NCBI RefSeq assembly: GCF_018991925.1
Contig: NW_024754732.1
Coordinates: 1,232,001-1,296,000, forward strand
DNA: 64,000 nucleotides
Origin: Homarus americanus
Lineage: Eukaryota > Arthropoda > Malacostraca > Decapoda > Nephropidae
Direction of reading: 5' to 3'
Of this stretch, positions 52,476 to 63,585 are shown piece by piece. The notes below the pieces were generated by a model, which worked only from the letters and a program-made list of their open reading frames with translations, made no database searches and was not told the DNA's origin. Position 1 is the stretch's first letter. Each line of letters starts with the position of its first letter. The translations under genes and the position numbers were made by a program.

Positions 52476-52559
52476 GTACACTAGAGCTGACAGTAAAGGC
52501 CCCACGGGTAAATGGTGTTCCCAAGATGTTCCATTACTGCTGCCCGTCACCCTGCTGGA

Positions 52560-52587
52560 ACACACACACACACACACACACACACAG
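52560..52587. repeat. (AC)13 microsatellite
   Basis: Uninterrupted AC array. Confidence 0.93.
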
Positions 52588-53877
52588 CACATCACATATG
52601 ACAACAAAGACACGGTATCAAAATTTGTTGTTCATAAATTTAATAATTATAATTGCATGTACCTGAATGACCATAGAGTAGTTCACCAAAAAAAATTTCA
52701 TATTAGTTCACTTAGGAGGTAAAATTGATAATACAATATGAATTGGTATAATAATTAAATATGCACTCAGTAGGTAGAGTAAGGGATTGTTCCAAAGGTT
52801 TGGTATCCATCTTGATTGGAGGACTGGGCTCTCTCCTTGTACCTACATTATCCCTTGTAAACTGATGTTGGAACAGCCTGCCCGGCCACCACCCTGCTTC
52901 AATGCGGGATATTTCTTGCATGTTTAAATAAATTATATGTATATAAAGTATATATGTGTGTGTGTGTGTGGCTGTTTAATAGGTAATAAGTCTCATGAAG
53001 TATAAACAAAAAAGAAGATAATGGGTGATGTTTAGTTTCTTCGTTTCTATCTCAGTGGACACATTCCACCGCTGAGCCAACCCTAGTTAAATTGTCCTTT
53101 TATAGCGTGTTGGACACTCTTATAAGGGTGTTACTAAGTACTTGGTCGGATTCAAAGTGGTAACCTCTCCTGAGGATGTACAGAGGCCCAGCAAAACTTA
53201 ATAGCCGAAGGTCAGATTGTTATCGGAAACTCCCGGCAAAATATCGAGAGTTCGTATACGATAACAACATACTGTCGGGCTTTATTAAAATATCATTGAC
53301 GAACTGAGGTTACAAGTGATGACCTATCTCCTGCCAGCACCCGACGTGGCTGCCTCTCACTTTATTTTCTCTTTCTTCATTCTAAAATATTTCTTGGAGT
53401 CCGCTATTTTGAGTCTAACTTTATAACACCCTGGTGGTGTACTGAACACTGTCAGGGCGGGTCAAGCTGGGGGAGTAGCGCATTGAGGTGGAAGACGTGT
53501 GTTATGAAGACGTGTGAATAAGACATTACCCCTATTTTGTTCTTTTATTTCTATATCTTCAGCTTCATTCCTTATTAAATATAGCACATACATATATATG
53601 TATATACAAAGGTAAAATCTTGTCTAGAAGATAGTTTGAGTTGCTTCTAAGGAGTTATTGTGACTAATTTACAAAGCTAACTCTGCCATTCCTTCTCTAC
53701 CACTTCTGCTATTGCTGGGCGTTGCTTCCAAATGGTAGGTGGAGCGGTGATGTGTGGTGTGGCAGCCTGTGCTCGTGCTTGTTGCCTTGTCCTGTGGATT
53801 GCACGCGTCACTACAACGTGCCGGCTGTATATCATCATTATTTTTTGCTTGCAGCCATCCATGAATCCTATCTTGGA

Positions 53878-53987
<110 letters not shown>

Positions 53988-55908
53988 CGCCTATTTTATT
54001 AACCTTTTTTATATGTAACAGACGGTTCAACCTAAAGAATAATTATTTTCAGAAAATATTATTTGTGTGTGTGTGCTTAGGGTTGTAGCGCTTAATACGG
54101 TGTAAGAGTTTCAATAATTTTGCATGGTAGAATTGCGCTCATGTCATGTACTTTTTTCTTCATGCAACCATTTGCACAAACTTATGGTAGGTGAAATATG
54201 TCTATTGGACTTCATATTTTCTCTTAGGTTTGGTTAATGCCTGCTTATTATTTCAGTTCCATTACTGTAGTTTCCCTGTAAGTTACAGACATTAATCGCC
54301 TATGGTTCCCATTATTTCTGGAACTGAAAAGCTTCGTAGATTTTTTAGTCACTGTCCAAGTAATTTTGCTTAACATTAGAATAGTAGATTCTAACTGAAT
54401 TACGTAGGAAGTAGATTAACCAATTTTTACCATAATGATTCTTATTACAGTGATATAAGTACACATTATTGTCACTGTAACCAGTTCTCAGTTACAGTTT
54501 GTCATACACAGAACACCTCCAGTCCCGCCCCTTAGTCCTGTCACCACCCTTATACACTGTTGTTGTGTTGAAAGTATTACACATTTAATTTTATCTGTAC
54601 CATTGTTTGTAACTATACCTTGACAAGTAACTTTAATTGTTTACCTGTATTTTTCCCTGTACCTTTACCTTTAATTGTACCTGAAGTGATACCTGTACGA
54701 TCATACCTGGGTGAATTATTAGGGTTTTTTTTTCTATTTTGCTTCCTCTGTTTATATTGTATCCCTGTTGCACCAATGTTAAGATTCACTACATTCCTAT
54801 AGCCTCATCGTGAGTCTTCCTCGGAGTGACTATATAACATTTAAAGTCATATCAGTTTTAACATCTCTAACTATTGCAACTGAAGATTATTTTTGTTTAC
54901 TGTTTATACTTTACTTTCCGGTATATTATTGGTTTATATTGTATTTCATTATTTTTATCATATGCAAATTTATTCAGTAATTCTCTTATGTTTATGGTAT
55001 ATTACATTCAAAAGTTGGATTGATTTAATATTGATCATTTTCTTCCGCTGTTGGTTACTTGCATTAATCTATTTCAACCAAAGATCATTTATAAGAGACT
55101 GACACTACACAAGAGATTTCACCCAATATGTGTTTTATAAGTATCCCTTGTATGTATTATTTACCCCCTTTTTTCCCTCTATGTATTCCCTTATCAGGTA
55201 TATTACTCCTTTTTACTCCACCAGTGTAAGTCTCAGTCCTGAACCATGTCCAGTCACCCCCTCCCCTCCTGCTTGATGGACCACTGTTATTATTTACTTC
55301 ATTGTATTATTGGTCCAAGAATAGAAACTTTACCCCTTATTCATTTATGTCCCTTCAACATCTTTGTTTATTCTTCCAAAAAAAACCTAAAGGTAATTTT
55401 AAGTAGAATTTTCAAAATATTTTCAAAAGAAATTCCGTTTTCTACATCAATAGACGTAATTTTAACATATAATTCTGTATAGATATTTTATATAATTCTT
55501 CTGGAAACTGGGACAGTAATCTACATAATGATTTACCTCAAATAATCTCATCTTGAATACAATCTCAAGGAAAAGTACCAGATGAAATTAGTTCAAAGTT
55601 TTAGCATTCAAAATTTATATAAATAGTTAATGGATATACTCATATTAATATAACATTCAACAAATCCCTTTACTCTATCTTATAACGTCTTGAGGACCTG
55701 CGTTACTAGTCAAGAAGGACGAGAATATTAGGAAGATTTTGGGCAATATGGCTGTAGTTTTAGGGCGTGTGACATCCCTAAAACAACTACTTATCTGCCA
55801 GTAACTTCAGCCCGTTGTAAATGTTCACTCTGTAAAACAAGTAATTATGTGACCCATATTGATGTATCCCTTCCCGTATGTATATTATAGCTATTATCAC
55901 TCCTGCAG

Positions 55909-56031
55909 GCGAAGAAGGGGACGATGAAGATGAAGAAGGAGGCGAGGAGAAGTTGCCCTCCTGCATGGATTACGTGATGCACTTTATCACAGTGTTCTGG
56001 AAGGTGCTGTTTGCCTTTGTTCCACCCACTG
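55909..56031 (+). CDS. NCX: NCX exon: acidic linker and entry to C-terminal membrane half
   Basis: The exon encodes 41 residues. A split Gly is followed by an acidic run (EEGDDEDEE), then GGEEKLPSCMDYVMHF, then a hydrophobic stretch ITVFWKVLFAFVPPT. The vertebrate counterpart has the same order: an Asp/Glu run, GEEKLPSC, DYVMHF, and the helix ending FAFVPPT, where the protein returns to the membrane. The acceptor is CTCCTGCAG and the donor GTAAGG. It enters and leaves in phase 1. The last base (g) joins any of the three downstream alternative exons, giving Asp, Glu or Asp. Only one copy of this exon is present, so the three downstream copies are exon duplications rather than tandem genes. Confidence 0.96.
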
Positions 56032-59000
56032 GTAAGGTCCATTGTTGCTCATCAGAGTTGAATAAAATCATATTTCAAATGTCATATAAGAATTTGAATT
56101 TTACTTTTCTGAAGAGTGAATTAAGAGTTCTTATTAAATTAAAGTGTACAATATTGGAACGTCACAGTTTTCATAATCTAACATCGTTAAGAAAAGTTTT
56201 ACTTGTTTTCCTGCATATTTTAACGTAGTTGTTATTATATTGTACACATTTTATAGCTAAAGTGATGTGATATTCTTTTCTTTGTCAGGAATAATAATTA
56301 CCTTTGATTTATATGTGTGTGTGTGAGTATGTGTGTCATTGTCGTCATCAACAGTGCACATCATATATTCAGTATTTAACACTTTTATACTCAACTTGTG
56401 CTGATTCACAACCAAATGTCAGCTCAGAGTGACTCCAGTAAACATCCGCCAGACCTTATTTATTTGGAACCCGTGAACCCTGATGTTGGTGGATGGCTCA
56501 CGTGAAGACCAGCCACTTCACCCATGAAAGTCATCGTCCTATTAAAGTAAATGGAAGTGAGAGATCAGGGCTACCACGGAAGGCTCAGGGGTGACTAGAT
56601 GCGAAGCCGAGCAGCTATTGCGCGACCCTCTCCTAATTTAACTGACCCGGCCACAGATCAGGTTTACAATACCAACCTCTCTCAAGCCGACAACTTCATT
56701 AGATCAGGACGTGTCTGTCTGTTGATTGCACATTTATTTGGAGGATAAGTTTATACTTTGCACTGAGATTGTTAAGCCGAGTTGTTTTGCTGCCAGTGTT
56801 GCATATATATTGTAACAGTGGACTTTTTTGTTTTTACTTTCTTTTGCTTCGTATTACAATAACAGTTTTACAAGGGAGCAGTTGTTTAACACGTCTCCTT
56901 ACAGATTTATGTCCATGAGCGGTTGTCATTGCTCCTAGTTCAGATTTTTTTGGAGTTCTACTTGAGCTGTATCAAGTCTGTCTCGGATGTGTGGGGTTTC
57001 CTATTTTATAGTAGGTCGTGTGATAGTCACCCAAGCTCTCTTCCAATTGTGTTCGGGAGGTTCTTGTACAGTAGACCCCTGGGCGCCTTCTACCAATGAC
57101 TTGTTCCTGAGCAAAAGGAGCGTGTTAGTGCCTCTCTTGTGTACGCGAGAGGTAAGATTTAGGGAACGAATTTTTGGTTTTAATGATAATACGTCTACTG
57201 TAGCGTGCATAAAGAGTCGAGGCTCCTTATGTCCTTTCCCTTGAGAGAAATCTTGAGGGAAGATTTTCTTCTCATGTCAGACCTCTTCTGTTCAACTGTT
57301 GCCACGCACATTAGCGGGACACTGATGTCAGGAGAGAAGTTTTGTTTGGGACTCTAGGATAAGATGATAACATCCGAATGGACATTGCATCTAGACTTAC
57401 CTAAATTATGTTCCCGGAAGTTCTCCTTTAGGGGCCTTAGTTATCATAATGATTGGTCGCCAACTCTCAGATACTTCAATGACCTGTAGCTCAGGAGTCT
57501 TCTGCTGGAGTAAGCGACTGGGACAACTGGGAACAGACTGGTCTTCAATAAAGCCTATGCAGCCAATTGTAGAACGTCCTGTGTTCCAAACAAGTAGACT
57601 TTGGTGTACCAGCACATGAGTCACTCCTCACTGACTTGGTTATAAGATAAACCTTTGTCATCAAGTTCCCAAATGTTTTATATTTCACCAATACCGTGTG
57701 TAATAACTTGAAATATTCACATTTGGAATATTTTTACTTATATATTTTTTTTTTAATTAGTACAAAGTTATTATTTTTCAGATTCTTGCATTGGATAATA
57801 TTATTAGTTCCAAAATAGAAAGTTAGAAGATAGTCATTAACCCTCTGAACTGCTGCTCACTCTAACCGGTTTTATTTTTCTAGACACACTGGCATTTTAT
57901 TTTGGATTTTATTAATATAGAAAATGTTGGAGTAGTAATATAATTGATGCATAACAATGTTGTTTTATTCTGAGTGTCTTGTTAGATACAGAGAGCTGGT
58001 GACAGAGCGAGAATTATCGAATAAGAAAGAGAGCAAAGAAAGTGAGAGAGAAAGAAAGAAAAAATGAGCGAGAGAGAGTAGTAGTTGTAGTATAGTAGGA
58101 GTAGGAATAGTCGTAGTAAATGCTATAAAGATACACCCATGTTATGATCAATTTATTGTAACTCTAAACTAACCGAATAGTAACTAGAGCGAGAGTATAT
58201 TCTCCGTGTCACAAATGTCCATGCAAGTAATCAGTAGTATCGTGACAATAATAAACTTAGGTTCTATACAAAAATAACCAAACTGAAATATAAATCACAT
58301 GCTTGTACAGATGTAGAATAGAAAACCCAAAACCAAAGATCCGTATTTGCTAATGTGTCGCTAACTGTATGAAAACTGCATCCTGCATTAATTGTTCCTT
58401 TCTTTCGTCGACGACCAAAATCGCTTCCTCTTTCAAAGTCTTACACAATCAATTATTTCCTCCTCATTCTATAATCCTCAATCCTACTCTATTTTAATAT
58501 ACATTAGAAATATAATTATGTACCGTATATAAATAGTAGGGCTAAGGCAACAGGTGAAGAAGCTGATAAATCTCTATTACTGTCAATTCGGTGACCACAT
58601 CGTCCAGTTTCAGAATTATGCAGTTTTACAAGTCTCAGGTAACAAGTGTTTGCAAGAAAGGTTAACTCGTATTATATTGCTATGTGTATACTTTACCCTT
58701 AGACTACAAATTTACTGTAATTCTTAATACCTGTTGTGTATAGTATAGAATGTAACACTCGTGAACAGTGATTAAAACCATACCTGTTGAGCCACTTTAA
58801 TATATCAAGAAGAGTAACACCCCCTTAAGAGTGTTACTATAACCGGGTAATGGTCGACGAAGTTGTCTGAAACGCCATTACGATAAAACAGCTACTCCAT
58901 GTTGAGTTGCCTTGTTCCTTGAGCCTACTATTTATTCCCCCTTGAGGTTCCCTGCAGACGACCAGCATCACTCATGAGAGTACTGCTGTGGCATGGGAGG

Positions 59001-59802
59001 AGAGCTATTTTTCTCTCCCATGAAAAGTTACTTTCCTAGACACCAAGAACAGCTCCAAGTGACCTGCCACACTCTGTCTAAATCCTTGATATCCATCATA
59101 AACCTCCATTTCTTAATTGCCTTCACAGGTTATTAGTCTACTTCCATTACTTCTGCTTTTTCTGCCTCTTACCCAACTCCTATCATTGTACGACACACCA
59201 AGTACAAAAGGTCTGAAGCAAACTTCATTCTTTCATTTATTCTACTTTAAGAGCGCCATTGACAACTACCTCAATTAAGTACCATAAAAATGTGATGTCC
59301 TTAACTCTATGAGAAAGGATCTATTTTTTTTATTACATCTGAAATTGTCCTGTTCAATATTACCCGATGTTGTGAAAAGGTAGTGTTCACAAACTAGCGC
59401 TCTCTCATGTGCTTCACGTCGGATTGAAATGTTTTTCTTTGTCTGTAATATTTTTATCAGATTCCCATACCTAAATGATAGTGTTTAGGGTAAGATTAAA
59501 TTTTAATATAGTCTCTCAGAAATATATTTTGGGTTGTAGTTTTTAGTTTTAGACCCCTTTACCCAAAATATTTTTTGGTCATTCTTATTATAATTATCAG
59601 AACAAGTCTCTACGCTCAGAACTCCTTTGCCATATCGCGTGACTTACACTGATCTATATTATATCACCTGGGCAATATGATTAAGAGAATATAATGAAAT
59701 GAAGGTATTTGCTTCAGCCTGGCACAGTCTTCCTCAACTCTCCTGGTAGCTCACCCGAGACTCGCTACCATGATGCCCTTATCTCTACTATTTTTCCAAC
59801 AG
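56032..59802 (+). other. NCX intron before the alternative exon cluster
   Basis: Contains a probable DIRS-like retroelement remnant near 57000-57420. The stretch 57650-59780 is AT-rich with a short purine run (58000-58080). I searched by eye for further copies of the alpha-2 exon, using its GCTIGLKD and VALGTSVP blocks, and saw none. Confidence 0.7.
57000..57420 (+). pseudogene. Decayed retroelement RT/RNase H fragment, DIRS-like
   Basis: The + strand carries a broken reading frame with GFNDNTSTVACIKSRGSL, then after a frameshift LREILREDFLLMSDLFCS and ATHISGTLMSGE, then after a stop ITSEWTLHLD. The DN-T-VA-I---GS motif, then H-(I/V)-G-L and a downstream EW-L, in that order and spacing, recall the RNase H end of DIRS-type (tyrosine recombinase) retrotransposon polyproteins. 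At least one frameshift and one stop break it. The family call is from pattern memory only. Confidence 0.42.
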
Positions 59803-59961
59803 ATTATCTCTACGGCTGGCTCACTTTCTGGATCTCAATATCACTTATTGGTGTGGTTACTGCCTTTATTGGCGACTTTGCTTCTCATCTGGGTTGCACT
59901 ATTGGGTTGAAGGATACAGTGACAGCTATCGCGATCGTTGCCTTAGGAACAAGTGTGCCAG
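59803..59961 (+). CDS. NCX: NCX alternative alpha-2 exon, copy A
   Basis: A 159-nt exon encoding 53 residues, counted from the split codon (Asp). It reads DYLYGWLTFW at the start, then VVTAFIGDFASHLGCTIGLK, and ends VALGTSVP. The first 22 residues form a membrane helix; the rest is the alpha-2 repeat, which lines the Na+ and Ca2+ sites together with alpha-1. The acceptor TTTTTCCAACAG is strong and the donor is GTAACA. It is 38/53 identical to copy B and 40/53 to copy C by my alignment. Private residues include W6, L7 and W10 near the start and I45 in the repeat. Phase 1-1 permits swapping with B or C. Including two copies would keep frame but duplicate a membrane segment, so exclusive use is inferred. 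Confidence 0.93.
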
Positions 59962-60805
59962 GTAACATGCCTCAGCTGGTCACCTGGGAATCACTACTCA
60001 CAAGTCCCTAGTGGTGTGGTGCAATATGAGCACAATGAACCAATCGACGCAGCGGTAGCATAACACCGATACTGAAACGGTTTGGATCCGCAACGCTTAT
60101 TGGTGCATCCCCTGCTGCTTTGCACCATATCAGGAATGTGGGGACTCGCCATAATAGATTGGCTGCCTCGCGTTATATAACTTTGTGGTAATACTGTACT
60201 AGTTCGGGCATAGATCATCCTTCATCCATTGATATCATTTCGGGTCTTAAGAAAGTTGCCGCATAATCTACAGAAGCATTACTCCGCCGCTACTGTACAT
60301 ATTGTTTAGTTTATTGCCCCGAGTGGAAGGTATTGTAGAGCCTCACGTGGAGGTCAAGTTGAAGTTTACGGATCAAGACCAAATATCGAGGTCAGCCGAC
60401 ATAAATAAGAGCCAGTTGAAGCTGATGTTGACAACTCTTAAATACAGGCTTTGCAATTACTTACGACATTAATTAAAAACAGCTAAAATTAAATTTATAA
60501 TTTACGCATCTAATGTAGTCGCCCAAAGAACAAATGATAGCTTAATGTAGACACTAGCAATTTCCTGGCAAACTTACAAAGACTGTCGCTTCTCTATGTT
60601 TACATGTGTTTGATACAAGCTCCATACAGGAAGAATTCATTATAGTTCCAGGTGGTGGGGAATTACTTTCAGTCCAAGCCATTTCAGCTCATTAAAAATT
60701 ACTATGCATAAACTAAGAAAACAAAATTAAGAAATAAGCGACCAAATAGTAAACTGTTGCCTGTTAAATATCTTTGTTTCTGTTCTCTCTACCCCCAACT
60801 TACAG
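59962..60805 (+). other. Intron between alternative exons A and B
   Basis: 844 nt. A moderately GC-rich stretch at 60010-60230 faintly resembles a tRNA-derived element, with a GGTTTGGATCC segment near a B-box, but has two core mismatches. Nothing else was identified. Confidence 0.6.
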
Positions 60806-60964
60806 AATACTTCAAGGGATACCCCACCTTTTTAATCTCTATTATGGGAGTTGGACTTCTAACTGCCTTTATCGGTGACTTCGCCTCGCACTTTGGCTGT
60901 ACTATTGGTCTGAAGGACTCAATCACTGCCATTGCCTTCGTGGCTCTTGGCACCAGTGTACCAG
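60806..60964 (+). CDS. NCX: NCX alternative alpha-2 exon, copy B
   Basis: A 159-nt exon encoding 53 residues, beginning with a split Glu. It reads EYFKGYPTFL, then LLTAFIGDFASHFGCTIGLK, then DSITAIAFVALGTSVP. Of the three copies it is nearest to the usual vertebrate NCX sequence (E at the junction, LLTAFIGD, ASHFGCTIGLKDS). The acceptor has a clear pyrimidine tract (CTCTCTACCCCCAACTTACAG region) and the donor is GTATGT. It is 38/53 identical to A and 36/53 to C. It lies 844 nt after copy A with no other exon between them. The ion-site signature and the terminal GTSVP are intact. It is probably the ancestral-type version; that is inference. Confidence 0.95.
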
Positions 60965-61577
60965 GTATGTTATGGCAGCAGGTACACCTGACCTGGTCGG
61001 GGCCACTGGCGACACTGATCACCACCATCCTCTCTGTGAGTACTGCTGGCTTCCTGTGGCGCTGTGGTACATTATTGCTGCTTCCTTAAACCAAATTTCA
61101 CTGAAAACCATATGCCAAGGATTAGCACAGCAGTTCCCATACCAGAGGGAAGTTTTCGTGCCATTTGTGGTCCCAAGAGTTGGTCTGAATATGAGTGACA
61201 AGACCCAACTCGGCTTGAGAGTGGTCTTCCCGCGTCTGGAGATTGATAAACTTGAATACAACCCTTTGTACGGAGTTATTCCAATCGTGTGGTATATAGT
61301 GAATGATCTTTTATAACAACTACGTCCCTCGTGTTCTCCTGCGCTTCCCTGGCTAAATATTTGTCTTGATATTTTAACAGCATTTATAAAGGTGTTCGTT
61401 TACCTCATCCCTTCCCACTGCTTCATTGTGTCATTATACTTAGCCATCAAGAATGGCTTTTTTTCACCTCCTGTATATCATGACAACACTTCCATATGGA
61501 GATAACCAAAAGTTCGGTCCTTATCAGCCCCGACTACTGACTGTTGGGTTTGTTTAGTCAAGGTCATTATTCGTATT

Positions 61578-61626
61578 TTAGGTTAGGTTAGGTCAGGAAA
61601 GGTTAGGTTAAGTTAGGTTAGGTTCC
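61578..61626. repeat. TTAGG telomere-like run
   Basis: About nine imperfect units with GGTCA and AAGTT variants, in the B-C intron. Confidence 0.7.
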
Positions 61627-61924
61627 TCAGTCGTAGTCGATCATGACAAATGTTTGAACAGTCATCTAGAGACAACCATTAGTGATATCCCATCAGTGTT
61701 TATAGTATACAGTATTGTCATTAGTTGTCCATAAACAAACAAAAAAGCTTCATCATCAATACACAATTATTTCATACCACACCTGTCACTGTGTCGTTAC
61801 CATTAACCTTTCATCTTGGTCATGGAACACCTTCATCTAGACATCCCTAGTAAGAACTCGAGTTTTCATCTCAATTATTCACTTATAACTATGGAAATAT
61901 TGACTCTAGAAAAAATTAATCTTG

Positions 61925-62490
61925 TCTCCATCATTATTACACCACCATCACTCCACCATTACTACACCACCATCACTCCACCATTACTACATCACCATCA
62001 CTCCACCATTACTACATCACCATCACTCCACCATTACTACATCACCATCACTCCACCATTACTACACCACCATCACTCCACCATTACTACATCACCGTCA
62101 CTCCACCATTACTACATCACCATCACTCCACCATTACTACATCACCATCACTCCACCATTACTACACCACCATCACTCCACCATTACTACACCACCACCA
62201 TCACTCCACCATTACTACACCACCATCACTCCACCATTACTACACCACCATCACTCCACCATTACTACACCACCGTCACTCCACCATTACCACACCACCA
62301 TCACTCCACCATTAATACACCACCATCACTCCACCATTACTAAACCACCATCACTCCACCATTACTACACCACCATCACTCCACCATTACCACACCACCA
62401 TCACTCCACCATTAATACACCACCATCACTCCACCATTACTAAACCACCATCACTCCACCATTACTACACCACCATCACTCCACCATTAG
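61925..62490. repeat. 25-bp minisatellite in the B-C intron, about 22 copies
   Basis: Unit CACTCCACCATTACTACACC plus ACCAT, with ACATC and ACCGT variants and one 3-bp insertion near 62192. The variants form a higher-order pattern: the block 62278-62350 recurs at 62389-62450. No stop codon occurs in any + frame, so two long false frames appear. Confidence 0.96.
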
Positions 62491-62756
62491 CTCATGTGTA
62501 CATCACAGTCTTGCCATCTCATGTCACATACCGTAGCTACTTAAGTTTTCATGTGACAACAGTCTTAGCTATGCACCTCATCATGTGGTAACAGTGTCAA
62601 AACATTGTTTCTCAATGTAGTAAGTGTGTCAACATTCTGATCCTCTGTGTGGCGACAGTGTCATAAGCACATAGTTATCTGTACGGCGACGGTGTTAAAA
62701 CTCCCTGGATTTATATGGTAACAATGTCGCTGACATAGAGGGTCGTATTTAGATCA

Positions 62757-62816
62757 TGGAACTTTGCTCTGAACTTTGTACATAAGTGACGTAAGTCAAT
62801 AAATCTGATCTGATCT
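62757..62816 (+). mobile_element. Possible LINE 3' tail
   Basis: The segment GAACTTTGTACATAAGTGAC is followed by a CAATAAAT signal and a (TCTGA)n-like tail. It resembles the short tail repeats left by 5'-truncated non-LTR elements. Only the tail is visible, inside the B-C intron. Confidence 0.3.
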
Positions 62817-63426
62817 CCTATCATTTTGATTTAGAACAAGAACTCGTAAGTATTTACCAATTCATATGTGGTGTATTCTGTAAAGAAAAATGTTTTACTT
62901 AAAGTAGTTTATGCTCATATTTGTTCTGTTAAAAAATTCATATTCTTTTAATTAAAGAGATTCGCCAGCATCAGTGTATCAAACAATGCACTAACTCTAT
63001 AAACTGCAAACTTTCATTAAGTTTAGCTTGTGTATTTGCTTCGCCTAATTTCAGTCAAGCTGGTATCTAATTAAAATTGTATCTAGAGAATAGTTCCTTG
63101 AGTTTAGTTAGTAGCGTATTAACACAGTCTGCCCAGGTAACAATGAAGCAGGACTCGAGTAGCTATAAACCATAGTGAATAACTTATCTGAAATGTTTTG
63201 ACTACACTGCTCTAAAAAAATGTTCATGTTAGGACTAACCTGTATCTGTCAGGCGCTACTGACTGCATCCTTGCTTTTGTCTTCATTAGAAGTTCCTGTG
63301 ATGTCTCGCTTTTACCAGCTTTTAGACTTTATTACTTACTTAAACTGCTCTAGTGTGACTGATGATCTAATCAAACTCGACAGTACTAAGTATTCAGCCT
63401 AATTTTATATCCTTTATCGAATTCAG

Positions 63427-63585
63427 ACGTGTTGATGGGCTACCCGACTTTCGTTGTGAGCATATTTGCCATTGGTGTGGTCACGGCAGTTATAGGTGAC
63501 ACGGCCTCTCACGTGGGCTGCACCATAGGACTTAAGGACACGGTTACTGCTATTGGCTTTGTAGCGCTGGGCACGAGTGTTCCAG
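63427..63585 (+). CDS. NCX: NCX alternative alpha-2 exon, copy C
   Basis: A 159-nt exon encoding 53 residues, beginning with a split Asp. It reads DVLMGYPTFV, then VVTAVIGDTASHVGCTIGLK, then DTVTAIGFVALGTSVP. It differs from A and B at V22, T26, V30 and G44, so the alpha-2 core itself is altered. F26 to T replaces a bulky hydrophobic residue just after the conserved IGD. The acceptor is TTCAG after a short T-rich tract (weakest of the three) and the donor is GTAACG. It lies 2462 nt after copy B. The frame is open and the conserved blocks are intact, so it is not an obvious pseudo-exon. Further copies could follow beyond the window. Confidence 0.92.

Larger units (their letters stand above)
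60965..63426 (+). other. Intron between alternative exons B and C
   Basis: 2462 nt. The first 300 nt are comparatively GC-rich and open in one + frame, but the predicted product is not recognisable. A TTAGG-like run (61578-61626), a 25-bp minisatellite and a LINE-tail-like sequence follow, listed separately. Confidence 0.65.

Noticed and set aside
51873..52524. Six-residue repeat proteins of about 200 codons on both strands
   Set aside because: The 18-bp repeat has no stop in several frames; there is no signal peptide or flanking domain.
52712..52921. Minus-strand frame with SRIEAGWWPGRLFQHQ, and a weak tRNA-like reading on the plus strand
   Set aside because: Neither has enough support: no protein family recognised and no B box.
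53040..53120. A-box-like TGGCTCAGCGGTGG on the minus strand
   Set aside because: No B box follows at the required distance.
55246..55482. Frame containing LPSCLMDHCYYLLHC, loosely like the LPSCMDYVMHF exon
   Set aside because: No acidic lead, no matching acceptor phase, and the similarity covers only a few residues; probably chance.
60010..60230. Possible tRNA-like element in the A-B intron
   Set aside because: The B-box-like GGTTTGGATCC has two core mismatches and the A box is unconvincing.
61816..62443. Two overlapping 170-codon His/Thr/Pro-rich frames
   Set aside because: 25-bp minisatellite in an NCX intron; every + frame is open.
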